From Ramlibacter sp. (GTDB lineage Bacteria > Pseudomonadota > Gammaproteobacteria > Burkholderiales > Burkholderiaceae_C): DNA of 64,000 bases. This document shows, one piece after another, positions 1 through 8,697 of the stretch. The stretch's first letter is position 1. The number at the start of each line of letters is the position of its first letter. A model generated the notes under the pieces. It was not told the origin of the DNA. It did no database searches and was given only the letters and a program-made list of their open reading frames with translations. The translations under genes and the position numbers were made by a program. The stretch spans positions 179,242 to 243,241 of the forward strand of contig JADJPY010000002.1 in the NCBI GenBank assembly GCA_016713005.1, given 5' to 3'.

Positions 1-889
1 GGTGCGCTTCCGTGCTGGTGTCGTCGCCCTTGATCAGGTCCTTGAAGTAGTCGTAGTGGCTCTTCATGTGCTTGTCGGGGTTCATCGCGACAAAGCCGGT
101 GTGCTGCAGGAATCCGGGATACACGCGCCGTCCCGCACCCGGGAAGCTGCTGGGCACCCGGAAGATGACGTTGTTCTCGAACCAGCTGTGGCTCTTGTTC
201 ATGGCCAGGTTGTTCACGGCCGTGGGTGACTTGCGCGCATCGATCGGCCCGCCCATCATGGTCATCGAAAGCGGCGTGGTTTCGCCCCGGCTGGCCATCA
301 GGGACACGGCCGCCAGCACCGGCACGGTGGGCTGGCACACGCTGATGACATGGCAGTTGCCGTAGATGCCCTGCAGGTGGCGGATGAACTCCTGCACGTA
401 GTTGACATAGTCGTCCAGGTGGAATTCGCCGTCAGACAAGGGCACGGTGCGGGCGTTCTTCCAGTCGGTGATGTAGACCTTGTGATCGCGCAGCATGGTC
501 TTGACGGTGTCGCGCAGGAGCGTGGCGTAGTGACCCGAGAGCGGCGCGACAATCAGCACGGCCGGCTGGCCCTTCAGCGCAGTGAGCGTGGCCGGATCGT
601 CTGAAAAGCGCTTGAAGCGGCGCAGCTCACAGAACGGTTTGTCGATTTCCACACGCTCGTGGATGGCCAGATCCACCTTGCCCACCTGCACGGTTCGGAT
701 GTCGAACGCCGGCTTCTCGTAGTCCTTGCCCAACCGGTACAGCAGGTCGTAGCTGGCCGAGACACGTTGCGACAGGGGGTTCTGGCCGAAAGGCGACAGC
801 GGATTGCTGTACATCTTGGCGGCGGCCTGGGCGAAGTCGGCAAACGGCTCCATCAGGGAGCGCTGCGTTTCATAGATCTGGTAGAGCAT
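1..889 (-). CDS. phaZ: Intracellular poly(3-hydroxybutyrate) depolymerase, C-terminus beyond window
   Basis: The frame starts at 889 and runs off the left edge, giving about 296 N-terminal residues beginning MLYQIYETQRSLMEPF. The protein resembles the cytoplasmic PHB depolymerases of the Ralstonia PhaZa1 type, which hydrolyse native storage granules. Near residue 185 it has VISVCQPTVPV, the lipase-box-like turn in which this family uses cysteine rather than serine as nucleophile. It has no signal peptide, as expected for an intracellular enzyme. No frameshift is seen. It is divergent from the dioxygenase gene starting at 1056, with a 166-base spacer in which I see no clear motif. Confidence 0.88.
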   Translation of the reverse strand, partial: MLYQIYETQRSLMEPFADFAQAAAKMYSNPLSPFGQNPLSQRVSASYDLLYRLGKDYEKPAFDIRTVQVGKVDLAIHERVEIDKPFCELRRFKRFSDDPATLTALKGQPAVLIVAPLSGHYATLLRDTVKTMLRDHKVYITDWKNARTVPLSDGEFHLDDYVNYVQEFIRHLQGIYGNCHVISVCQPTVPVLAAVSLMASRGETTPLSMTMMGGPIDARKSPTAVNNLAMNKSHSWFENNVIFRVPSSFPGAGRRVYPGFLQHTGFVAMNPDKHMKSHYDYFKDLIKGDDTSTEAH

Positions 890-1055
890 GGTCGGACCCG
901 CGGATTTGTTGCAGTGCAATATAGCAGTTGTCGGCGCATCATGATGGAGTGGAAACACCAATCCGGTGCCCCTCGCGTCATTCCCGTGCAAGCATGTGGC
1001 CTGAACTTTTGGGTCATGGCGTGCTCCACCAAATGATTACTAGTATGAACGACTT

Positions 1056-1958
1056 ATGCAACGCAGATCCTTGCTGGCCGCCAGCGGCGCCGCTGTGCTC
1101 ATGAGCCCGGTCTCCGCCGCGCCCGATGTTCCGGCATTCCGTGAACTGCGCAAAAGCCCCCGCCTGCCGGTGCTTTTCCTGGGCCACGGCAGCCCGATGA
1201 ACGCGATTGAAGACAACGAGTACCGCCGCAGCTGGCAGGCGTTGGGAGCGGAGTTCGCGGACACCGGGGCATCGCGCTACCCGCGGCCCCAGCTCATCCT
1301 GTGCGTCTCGGCGCATTGGCTCACCCGGGGCTGGTGGCTCACGGGCATGGAAAAGCCGCGCACCATCCACGATTTCGGCGGCTTTCCGCAGGCCCTGTTT
1401 GACCAGCAATACCCGGCACCGGGCGCACCGGCAGCCGCGGCGGAGATTGCCCAGTCGGTCAAGGCGCCCCCTCTGGGGCTGGACCGCAAGGAATGGGGAC
1501 TGGACCATGGGACCTGGTCGGTCCTCAAGCCCATGTTCCCCAAGGCCGATATTCCTGTGGTTCAACTGGGCATGGACTACAGCCGCCCGCCGGCCGAGCA
1601 TTTTGCGCTGGGCAGGCAGCTGCGCGCGCTGCGTGAGCGGGGGGTGTTGATTGTGGGCAGCGGCAATATCGTGCACAACCTGCGCGCCGTGCGCAGGGAT
1701 GCCGGCCCGTCACAGGCCTACGACTGGGCAATCGAGTTCGACCGCGTGGCCGCCGCGCAGCTGCAGCAGGGCCAACTGGCGGCACTGGCGGATTTCCAGA
1801 AGCTCGGGCCGGTGGCCCAGGTGGCACATCCGACCTGGGACCACTACCTGCCGCTTTTGCACGCGGCAGGAGCGGCGGACGACAAGGAGCCTGTCCGGTT
1901 CTTCAACGCCAGTTTCCAGGCGGCATCGATCTCGATGCGCTCGGTGGTTTGGGGCTGA
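1056..1958 (+). CDS. ygiD: DODA-type (LigB-like) extradiol ring-opening dioxygenase, YgiD family
   Basis: A 300-residue protein of the class III extradiol dioxygenase family that includes E. coli YgiD (4,5-DOPA extradiol dioxygenase). The metal-binding signature VLFLGHGSPMNAI lies near residues 46-58, and the histidines of SAHWLTRGWW and of GSGNIVHNL further on fit the family's iron/zinc ligands. The N-terminus MQRRSLLAASGAAVLMSPVS has an arginine pair and a hydrophobic stretch ending in SAA-like residues, so it may be exported by the Tat route. The physiological substrate cannot be told from sequence. It converges on the aminotransferase: its TGA (1956-1958) abuts that gene's stop at 1959. 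Confidence 0.85.
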   Translation: MQRRSLLAASGAAVLMSPVSAAPDVPAFRELRKSPRLPVLFLGHGSPMNAIEDNEYRRSWQALGAEFADTGASRYPRPQLILCVSAHWLTRGWWLTGMEKPRTIHDFGGFPQALFDQQYPAPGAPAAAAEIAQSVKAPPLGLDRKEWGLDHGTWSVLKPMFPKADIPVVQLGMDYSRPPAEHFALGRQLRALRERGVLIVGSGNIVHNLRAVRRDAGPSQAYDWAIEFDRVAAAQLQQGQLAALADFQKLGPVAQVAHPTWDHYLPLLHAAGAADDKEPVRFFNASFQAASISMRSVVWG

Positions 1959-3155
1959 TCACATCACTTTGGCGATGGCCTGGCAGACGTAGTCGACGTT
2001 CTTGCTGTTCAGCGCAGCCACGCACATGCGGCCGGTGTCGGTGCCATAGACACCAAATTCCGTGCGCAGGCGCACCATCTGGTCCTTGCTGAGGCCGGAG
2101 TAGCTGAACATCCCGATCTGCTGGGTAATGAAGCTCATGTCCTGTTTCACGCCCGCGGCTTTCAGGCCGTCCACGAGCTTCTGGCGCATCGCCTTGATGC
2201 GCACCCGCATCTCAGCCAGTTCTTCTTCCCACTGAGCCCGCAACTCGGGCGTGTTGAGCACCATGGCGACCACGGTGGCGCCGTGGATCTGCGGGTTGCT
2301 GTAGTTGGTGCGGATCACGATCTTGAGCTGGCTCAGCACGCGCTCGGCGTCCTCCTTGGTGGCGCACAGCACGCTCAGCGCGCCCACGCGCTCGCCATAG
2401 AGGCTGAAGCTCTTGGAAAAAGAGGTGGATACAAAGAACTCCAGTCCGGCAGCCACGAACTTGCCGATCACGGCACCGTCTTCCTTGATGCCGTGGCCGA
2501 AACCCTGGTAGGCCATGTCCAGGAAAGGAGTGAGGTTGCGGGTCTTGACCACCGCAATCACTTCGTCCCACTGGGCGGCCGTGATGTCGTAACCGGTGGG
2601 GTTGTGGCAGCAGGCGTGCAGCACGACGATGGTGCCTGCAGGCGCGGCATTCAGGGCGGCCAGCATGCCGGCAAAGTTGATGCTTCGCGTGGCTGCGTCG
2701 TAATAAGGGTAGCTTTCAACGGTGAAGCCGGCCGCCGAAAACAGCGCACGGTGGTTTTCCCAGCTGGGGTCGCTGATCAGCACCTTGGCGCCCGGGCTGA
2801 GTTTCTTGAGGAAATCGGCGCCGATCTTCAGGCCGCCGGTGCCTCCGATGCCCTGTGCCGTGACCACGCGGCCGCTCTTGACGGGTTCGCTGTCGGCGCC
2901 AAAAACCAGCGCCTTGACGGCAGCGTCATAGGCCGCCACGCCATCCATGGGCAGGTAGCCCCGCGGCTTGGGCGAATCGGTCATTTGCTTTTCGGCGGTT
3001 TGCACACACTTGAGCAGTGGCAGCTTGCCGTTGTCGTCGAAGTACACGCCCACGCCCAGGTTGACCTTGTTGGGGTTGGTGTCGGCATTGAACTGCTCGT
3101 TGAGGCCAAGGATCGGGTCGCGCGGGGCCATTTCGACGGCGGTGAACAATGACAT
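1959..3155 (-). CDS. tyrB: Aromatic/aspartate aminotransferase (class I, PLP-dependent)
   Basis: 398 residues, full length for the AspC/TyrB family. It starts MSLFTAVEMAPRDPILGL and has the family landmarks: GVGVYFDDNGKLPLL near residue 35, LHACCHNPTGYD (substrate carboxylate and PLP contacts), FLDMAYQGFGHG, and STSFSKSFSLYGERVGAL, whose lysine forms the Schiff base with PLP. The enzyme would interconvert aromatic amino acids or aspartate with their 2-oxo acids, with 2-oxoglutarate as partner. Sequence alone does not separate AspC from TyrB preference; TyrB is the usual label in this family. It is divergent from uvrB with 105 bases between the starts. Intact. Confidence 0.9.
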   Translation of the reverse strand: MSLFTAVEMAPRDPILGLNEQFNADTNPNKVNLGVGVYFDDNGKLPLLKCVQTAEKQMTDSPKPRGYLPMDGVAAYDAAVKALVFGADSEPVKSGRVVTAQGIGGTGGLKIGADFLKKLSPGAKVLISDPSWENHRALFSAAGFTVESYPYYDAATRSINFAGMLAALNAAPAGTIVVLHACCHNPTGYDITAAQWDEVIAVVKTRNLTPFLDMAYQGFGHGIKEDGAVIGKFVAAGLEFFVSTSFSKSFSLYGERVGALSVLCATKEDAERVLSQLKIVIRTNYSNPQIHGATVVAMVLNTPELRAQWEEELAEMRVRIKAMRQKLVDGLKAAGVKQDMSFITQQIGMFSYSGLSKDQMVRLRTEFGVYGTDTGRMCVAALNSKNVDYVCQAIAKVM

Positions 3156-3260
3156 GAATGTCCTTTGGAAGTTGTCAGTAGCGGGAATCCCGGGCCTGGG
3201 TTAGCCTTGCGGGTTTCCCCTGATTTTACCGGGCCACCAAGCCTGTCGTTACGGACCGTC

Positions 3261-5390
3261 ATGCCAGAAATCGTTGAAGTCATACCGGAAACGCAAGTCG
3301 GCGAATTCGTCCGCTTTGCGGATTCGCCGTTCGAGCTGTTCCAGCCCTATCCGCCTGCCGGAGACCAGCCAGAGGCGATCGAGCAACTGGTTGCAGGCGT
3401 GCGGGATGGCGAAGTGTTCCAGACGCTGCTGGGCGTGACGGGCTCCGGCAAGACCTTCACCATGGCCAATGTGATCGCCCGCCTGGGCCGCCCGGCGATC
3501 GTGTTTGCGCCCAACAAGACGCTGGCGGCGCAGCTGTACAGCGAATTCCGGGAATTCTTCCCGCGCAACGCGGTCGAGTACTTCGTGAGTTACTACGACT
3601 ACTACCAGCCCGAAGCCTACGTGCCGCAGCGCGACCTCTTCATTGAAAAGGACAGCGCGATCAACGAGCACATCGAGCAGATGCGCCTGAGCTGTACCAA
3701 GAGCATCCTGGAGCGGCGGGACGTTGTGATCGTGGCCACGGTGTCCGCCATCTACGGCATTGGTGAGCCCGAGAGCTACCACCGCATGGTGATGACCCTG
3801 CGAACGGGCGACAAGCTGGGGCAGCGCGACGTGATCGCCCAGCTGATCCGGATGCAATACCAGCGCAATGACCAGGAGTTCACGCGCGGAAAATTCCGGG
3901 TCCGCGGCGAAACAATCGACGTGTTCCCCGCCGAGCACAGCGAGCTGGCCATCCGCATTGACCTGTTCGATGACGAGATTGAGTCCCTGCAGCTTTTTGA
4001 CCCACTGACGGGACGCGTTCGCCAGAAGATCCCGCGCTTCACGGTGTACCCCAGCAGCCACTACGTCACGCCACGCGACAAGGTACTGGCCGCAGTGGAG
4101 ACGATCAAGCTGGAGCTGGACCAGCGCCTCAAGGAGCTGGTTGGCATGGGCAAGCTGGTCGAGGCGCAGCGGCTGGAGCAGCGCACGCGGTTTGACCTGG
4201 AGATGCTGAGTGAGGTGGGGCATTGCAAGGGGATCGAGAACTACACGCGACACCTGTCGGGCGCCGCCCCCGGAGAGCCCCCAAGCACCCTGACCGATTA
4301 CCTGCCCAAGGATTCGATCATGTTCCTGGACGAGAGCCACCAGATGGTTGGGCAGCTGGGTGGCATGTACAACGGCGACCGCGCGCGCAAGACCACGCTG
4401 GTGGAGTACGGTTTTCGCCTTCCCAGTGCGCTGGACAACCGGCCATTGAAGCTCGAGGAGTTCGAGCAGCGCATCCGCCAGTGCGTCTTTGTCTCCGCCA
4501 CACCGGCCGCGTATGAGCAACAGCACGCCGGGCAGGTGGTGGAGCAGCTGGTGCGCCCCACCGGGCTGGTGGATCCGCAAGTCGAGGTACGCCCCGCCAC
4601 CCACCAGGTGGACGATGTGCTCCAGGAAATCCGCATCCGCGTGGACAAGCACGAGCGCGTGCTCATCACCACGCTGACCAAGCGCATGGCTGAGCAGCTG
4701 ACCGACTACCTGAACGACAACGGCGTCAAGGTGCGCTACCTGCACAGCGATGTGGACACCGTAGAGCGCGTGGAAATCCTGCGTGACCTGCGACTGGGCA
4801 CCTTTGACGTGCTGGTGGGCATCAACCTCCTGCGCGAAGGACTGGACATCCCCGAGGTGTCGCTGGTGGCCATCCTGGACGCGGACAAGGAGGGTTTCCT
4901 GCGTTCGGAGCGCTCGCTTATCCAGACCATCGGCCGGGCGGCCCGCAACCTGAGCGGCCGGGCCATCCTGTATGCCGACAGGATCACCGACTCGATGGAG
5001 CGCGCCATTGGCGAGACCAATCGTCGGCGGGCCCGGCAGGTGTCCTACAACGAGCTTCACGGCATTACCCCGCGCAGCATCGTCAAGAAAGTCCGCGACC
5101 TGATCGACGGCGTCTACAGCGAAAAGGCCGGCAAGGAAGCCGAGCGGCTGGAGTTGCAGCGCGCGCAGGTGGACGACATGTCCGAAAAGGACATTTCCCG
5201 TGAGATCAAGCGGCTCGAAAAGCTCATGCTTGAGCACGCCCGCAACCTGGAGTTCGAGAAGGCGGCCCATGTGCGGGACCAGCTGACCCTGCTCAAGCAG
5301 CAGGCATTTGGAGCACCCGGCGCGGACAACATCGTGTCCATTGAGGGGGCCGGCGGGCTTGACGCCGGGCGCCCGGGAACCATTTTGTGA
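3261..5390 (+). CDS. uvrB: UvrABC system protein B (excinuclease subunit)
   Basis: 709 residues, intact. UvrB is the damage-verifying helicase-like subunit of nucleotide excision repair. The Walker A motif GVTGSGKTFTMANV, the beta-hairpin region YYDYYQPEAYVP that clamps damaged DNA, Walker B FLDESH, helicase motifs such as QTIGRAARN, and the C-terminal UVR domain (residues about 660-695, LEKLMLEHARNLEFEKAA) that contacts UvrA/UvrC are all present. I chose the ATG at 3261 because the 32 codons upstream in the same frame are proline/glycine rich and unlike UvrB. The start of the homologous region FELFQPYPPAGDQPEAI follows about 25 residues in. Confidence 0.97.
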   Translation: MPEIVEVIPETQVGEFVRFADSPFELFQPYPPAGDQPEAIEQLVAGVRDGEVFQTLLGVTGSGKTFTMANVIARLGRPAIVFAPNKTLAAQLYSEFREFFPRNAVEYFVSYYDYYQPEAYVPQRDLFIEKDSAINEHIEQMRLSCTKSILERRDVVIVATVSAIYGIGEPESYHRMVMTLRTGDKLGQRDVIAQLIRMQYQRNDQEFTRGKFRVRGETIDVFPAEHSELAIRIDLFDDEIESLQLFDPLTGRVRQKIPRFTVYPSSHYVTPRDKVLAAVETIKLELDQRLKELVGMGKLVEAQRLEQRTRFDLEMLSEVGHCKGIENYTRHLSGAAPGEPPSTLTDYLPKDSIMFLDESHQMVGQLGGMYNGDRARKTTLVEYGFRLPSALDNRPLKLEEFEQRIRQCVFVSATPAAYEQQHAGQVVEQLVRPTGLVDPQVEVRPATHQVDDVLQEIRIRVDKHERVLITTLTKRMAEQLTDYLNDNGVKVRYLHSDVDTVERVEILRDLRLGTFDVLVGINLLREGLDIPEVSLVAILDADKEGFLRSERSLIQTIGRAARNLSGRAILYADRITDSMERAIGETNRRRARQVSYNELHGITPRSIVKKVRDLIDGVYSEKAGKEAERLELQRAQVDDMSEKDISREIKRLEKLMLEHARNLEFEKAAHVRDQLTLLKQQAFGAPGADNIVSIEGAGGLDAGRPGTIL

Positions 5391-5430
5391 CTGGCCGGTC
5401 TACTTACCTGAGTGAAACAATGGGTTTTGC

Positions 5431-5455
5431 GGTATACTTGACGGAAACAGTCAAG
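5431..5455 (+). promoter_or_regulatory. Predicted iscR promoter -10 with overlapping IscR-type operator
   Basis: A perfect inverted repeat CTTGAC (5437-5442) / GTCAAG (5450-5455) with a 7-base A-rich spacer resembles the type 1 IscR site bound by [2Fe-2S]-IscR. It overlaps TATACT at 5433-5438, a good -10 hexamer. It lies 127 bases upstream of iscR, so it fits autorepression of the operon when cluster supply is adequate. The -35 region is weak. The motif is seen directly; its role is inferred from the iscR context. Confidence 0.65.
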
Positions 5456-5581
5456 AACAGCCGAAGAAGTCCGTCAAACGACGGACAGGGAGCCCGGGAA
5501 TCGGGTTACACGGGCGGAGACGGACCCGGCCAGCAGGGCTGGCGGGATGATTGATCAGGCACGGGCAACAAGGAGTTTGCG

Positions 5582-6118
5582 ATGCGTCTCACGACCAAAG
5601 GCCGCTTTGCGGTGACAGCGATGATTGACCTGGCGTTGCGCCAGAACAGTGGCCCGGTGACCCTCGCGGCCATCAGCCAGCGGCAGCACATCTCGCTGTC
5701 CTACCTGGAGCAGCTGTTTGGCAAGCTGCGCCGGCACGAACTCGTGGAGTCCACCCGCGGCCCGGGAGGCGGTTACACGCTGGCCCGCAAGGCTTCGGAC
5801 ATCACCGTGGCGGACATCATCGTCTCGGTGGACGAACCCATCGATGCCACGCAATGCGGCGGCAAGGAAAACTGCCATGGTGAGGGCGGCCGTTGCATGA
5901 CCCACGAACTGTGGGCTGCACTGAACACGCGAATGGTCGAGTTTCTCGATTCCGTGACGCTGCAAAAGCTGGTTGAAGAGCAGCTTGCCAAGGGCGTGCA
6001 GATCGAGAACAAGCCTGCCGTGAAAAAGGCCATCTCCAGCATGCCGGTGGTCAAGCCTGTTCGTGTCAACGCACCAAACTCGGTGTTTGCTCTGGGCAAC
6101 GTATTCGCCAAGTCCTGA
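5582..6118 (+). CDS. iscR: Fe-S cluster assembly transcription factor IscR (Rrf2 family)
   Basis: 178 residues. The N-terminal winged helix (MRLTTKGRFAVTAMIDLAL to GGGYTLARKASDITVADII) is typical of Rrf2 regulators. The cluster-binding cysteines are C92, C98 and C105 with a histidine at 108, the usual IscR set, so it should ligate a [2Fe-2S] cluster and repress isc when loaded. The C-terminal 45 residues are a loosely conserved tail. It is the first gene of iscRSUA-hscBA-fdx and lies just downstream of an IscR-like operator. An AAGGAG ribosome site sits at about 5570-5575, before the ATG. Confidence 0.95.
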   Translation: MRLTTKGRFAVTAMIDLALRQNSGPVTLAAISQRQHISLSYLEQLFGKLRRHELVESTRGPGGGYTLARKASDITVADIIVSVDEPIDATQCGGKENCHGEGGRCMTHELWAALNTRMVEFLDSVTLQKLVEEQLAKGVQIENKPAVKKAISSMPVVKPVRVNAPNSVFALGNVFAKS

Positions 6119-6177
6119 GTCCGCAAGCCTGTTGTCAGCCCGTCAGCCAAGTATTCCTGCCCCGGACCGAGCCAGCC

Positions 6178-7398
6178 ATGGACATGACCCCGCATTTCCC
6201 GATCTACCTGGATTACGGCGCCACGACGCCGTGTGACCCGCGCGTGGTGGACGCGATGATCCCCTGGTTGCGGGAGCACTTCGGCAATCCGGCCTCGCGC
6301 AGCCACGCCTGGGGTTGGGAGGCGGAAGAAGCCGTCGAGAAGGCGCGTGCCGACGTGGCCGAACTGATTGGCGCGGACCCGCGGGAGATCGTCTGGACTT
6401 CCGGTGCCACCGAGTCCAACAACCTGGCCATCAAGGGTGCCGCGCACTTTTACAAGAGCAAGGGCAAGCACCTCATCACCGTCAAAACAGAGCACAAGGC
6501 CGTACTGGACACCATGCGTGAGCTGGAGCGCCAGGGTTTCGAGGTGACTTACCTCGACGTGCAGGAGGACGGGCTGCTTGATTTCGAAGTCCTCAAGGCG
6601 GCGATCCGGCCGGACACCATCCTGATCAGCGTGATGTTTGTCAACAACGAGATCGGTGTCGTGCAGGACATTCCCGCCATCGGGGCGATGTGCCGCGAGC
6701 GCGGCATCATTTTCCATGTGGACGCCGCGCAGGCAACGGGCAAGGTGGCCATCGACCTGCAGACCCTGCCGGTGGACCTGATGAGCCTGGCCTCGCACAA
6801 GACCTACGGTCCGAAGGGCATTGGTGCCCTGTATGTGCGTCGCAAGCCGCGCGTGCGGCTGGAAGCGCAGATGCACGGAGGCGGCCATGAGCGCGGCATG
6901 CGCTCTGGCACGCTGCCCACCCACCAGTGCGTGGGCATGGGTGAAGCGTTCCGGCTCGCCCGGCTGGAGATGGACAAGGACTGCGAACACGCCCGCCGCC
7001 TGCACCAGCGCCTGCTGGACGGCCTGAAGGATGTGGAGCAGGTGTACCTGAACGGGCACGCCACGCAGCGCGTGCCGCACAACGTGAACATGAGCTTCAA
7101 CTTCGTCGAAGGCGAATCGCTGATCATGGGCATCAAGGGACTTGCGGTGTCATCGGGGTCTGCCTGCACCTCGGCATCACTTGAGCCCAGCTATGTCCTG
7201 CGGGCCCTTGGCCGCAGCGACGAGCTGGCCCACAGCAGCCTGCGCATGACGATTGGCCGGTTCACGACCGAAGAGGAAATTGATTACGCCATTTCCACCA
7301 TCAAGCTCAACGTCGCACGGCTGCGTGAACTGAGCCCGCTGTGGGAGATGCATCAGGACGGCATCGACATATCCACCATCCAGTGGACCGCGCATTAG
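6178..7398 (+). CDS. iscS: Cysteine desulfurase IscS
   Basis: 406 residues, PLP-dependent class V aminotransferase fold. IscS takes sulfur from L-cysteine as a persulfide and passes it to IscU and to tRNA thiolation enzymes. Visible signatures are YLDYGATTPCDPRV at the N-terminus, the PLP lysine in SLASHKTYGPKG near residue 207, and the mobile loop SSGSACTSASLEPSYVL holding the catalytic cysteine near residue 330. The C-terminus LSPLWEMHQDGIDIST is the IscU-docking tail seen in group I enzymes. An alternative start two codons downstream (6184) is possible. It follows iscR by 59 bases. Confidence 0.96.
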   Translation: MDMTPHFPIYLDYGATTPCDPRVVDAMIPWLREHFGNPASRSHAWGWEAEEAVEKARADVAELIGADPREIVWTSGATESNNLAIKGAAHFYKSKGKHLITVKTEHKAVLDTMRELERQGFEVTYLDVQEDGLLDFEVLKAAIRPDTILISVMFVNNEIGVVQDIPAIGAMCRERGIIFHVDAAQATGKVAIDLQTLPVDLMSLASHKTYGPKGIGALYVRRKPRVRLEAQMHGGGHERGMRSGTLPTHQCVGMGEAFRLARLEMDKDCEHARRLHQRLLDGLKDVEQVYLNGHATQRVPHNVNMSFNFVEGESLIMGIKGLAVSSGSACTSASLEPSYVLRALGRSDELAHSSLRMTIGRFTTEEEIDYAISTIKLNVARLRELSPLWEMHQDGIDISTIQWTAH

Positions 7399-7447
7399 CA
7401 ATTGAACACCACCGGGGCGGTTCACGCCGCCTCCCTTGGAGAGACAC

Positions 7448-7834
7448 ATGGCTTACTCTGAAAAAGTTGTTGACCACTATGAAAACCCGCGCAACGTCGG
7501 CTCCTTTGACAAGGGCGACGACTCGGTGGGCACCGGCATGGTGGGCGCACCCGCGTGTGGCGACGTGATGAAGCTGCAGATCAAGGTGAACCCCCAGACC
7601 GGGGTGATCGAGGACGCACGCTTCAAGACCTACGGCTGCGGCTCGGCCATTGCATCCAGCTCGCTCGTGACCGAGTGGGTCAAGGGCAAGACCCTGGACG
7701 AAGCGGCAGCCCTCAGGAACAGCCAGATCGCCGAAGAACTGGCGTTGCCGCCGGTCAAGATCCACTGCTCCATCCTGGCCGAAGACGCCATCAAGGCGGC
7801 GGTCGAAGACTACAAGAAGAAGCACACGCACTGA
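7448..7834 (+). CDS. iscU: Fe-S cluster scaffold protein IscU
   Basis: 128 residues from the ATG at 7448, preceded by GGAGAG at 7438-7443. I rejected an in-frame start four codons upstream because family members begin MAYSEKV. IscU is the scaffold on which [2Fe-2S] clusters are built before HscA/HscB-driven transfer. The three ligand cysteines are in GAPACGDVMKL, YGCGSAIASSS and KIHCSILAEDA, and the LPPVKIHC segment is the HscA recognition motif (LPPVK). It lies between iscS and iscA in the operon. Confidence 0.96.
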   Translation: MAYSEKVVDHYENPRNVGSFDKGDDSVGTGMVGAPACGDVMKLQIKVNPQTGVIEDARFKTYGCGSAIASSSLVTEWVKGKTLDEAAALRNSQIAEELALPPVKIHCSILAEDAIKAAVEDYKKKHTH

Positions 7835-7854
7835 GCAGAACGGGTTCGAGCAAG

Positions 7855-8178
7855 ATGGCGATCTCCCTGACAGAAGCCGCAGCGCGGCACGTCAACCGGT
7901 ACCTGTCCAAACGAGGCAAGGGCGTGGGCGTGCGGCTGGGCGTCAAGACCACTGGCTGCTCGGGCCTGGCATACAAGCTTGAATACGTGGACGAGGTCGC
8001 GCCGGAAGACGTGGTCTTTGAAGACCATGGCGTCAAGGTCCTGATCGACCCGAAAAGCCTGGCCTATATCGATGGCACACAGCTGGACTTTGTGCGCGAA
8101 GGGCTCAACGAGGGCTTCAGGTTCAACAACCCCAACGAGCGCGACCGCTGCGGTTGTGGCGAGTCGTTCCGGGTGTGA
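7855..8178 (+). CDS. iscA: A-type Fe-S carrier IscA
   Basis: 107 residues, typical of A-type carriers that receive clusters or iron and deliver them to apo-proteins. The three conserved cysteines are in TTGCSGLAYKL (near residue 35) and in the C-terminal CGCGESF pair. The ATG at 7855 is 20 bases after the iscU stop. The gene's TGA (8176-8178) overlaps the GTG of hscB by three bases. Confidence 0.95.
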   Translation: MAISLTEAAARHVNRYLSKRGKGVGVRLGVKTTGCSGLAYKLEYVDEVAPEDVVFEDHGVKVLIDPKSLAYIDGTQLDFVREGLNEGFRFNNPNERDRCGCGESFRV

Positions 8179-8693
8179 CGCTCACTTCTGACGATTTCGA
8201 CCTGTTCGGCTTGCAACGTTGTTTCGCGCAGGACCGGGCGGCCATCGATGCGCGCTGGAAAGAACTTCAGCGCGAGGCGCACCCGGACAGGTTTGCGGCA
8301 CAGGGCCCAGCGGCGCAGCGGGTTGCCATGCAGTGGTCGGTGCGCATCAACGAGGCCTATCAGCGCCTGAAAGACCCGTTGCGGCGTGCCGCCTACCTGT
8401 GCGAGTTGCGCGGCGCGCCCGTCAACGCCGAGACCAATACTGCAATGCCAGCGGACTTTCTGGTGGCGCAGATGGCCTGGCGCGAGGCGCTGGATGAGGC
8501 CACCACCACAGCCGCCCTGGACACACTGGTCGGCGATGTCGATGCCGCCCGCAAGGCCGCGCTGGCGGCTATCGAACGGTTGCTGGACGTCGAGGGCGAC
8601 GCCGACCGTGCCGTGCAGCAGGTGCGCGCCCTCATGTTCATCGAGCGTTTTGCCCTTGACGTCGAAGCGCGCTTTGAGCAACTGGGACAATAG
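8175..8693 (+). CDS. hscB: Fe-S cluster co-chaperone HscB (J-domain protein)
   Basis: 172 residues starting from GTG 8175, which overlaps the iscA stop, so translation is probably coupled. The N-terminal J domain contains the HPD motif in REAHPDRFA, needed to stimulate the HscA ATPase. The C-terminal three-helix domain (about residues 85-172, ADFLVAQMAWREAL onward) binds IscU. An ATG seven codons upstream is also in frame but lies inside iscA; the GTG gives the usual HscB beginning (LTSDDFDLFGL). Confidence 0.93.
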   Translation: MTLTSDDFDLFGLQRCFAQDRAAIDARWKELQREAHPDRFAAQGPAAQRVAMQWSVRINEAYQRLKDPLRRAAYLCELRGAPVNAETNTAMPADFLVAQMAWREALDEATTTAALDTLVGDVDAARKAALAAIERLLDVEGDADRAVQQVRALMFIERFALDVEARFEQLGQ

Positions 8694-8697
8694 AGGC

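Noticed and set aside
3249..5270. 673-codon open frame on the minus strand opposite uvrB
   Set aside because: It is fully antisense to a clear, intact UvrB and its leucine/valine/histidine-rich product is the usual artefact of GC-rich codon usage.
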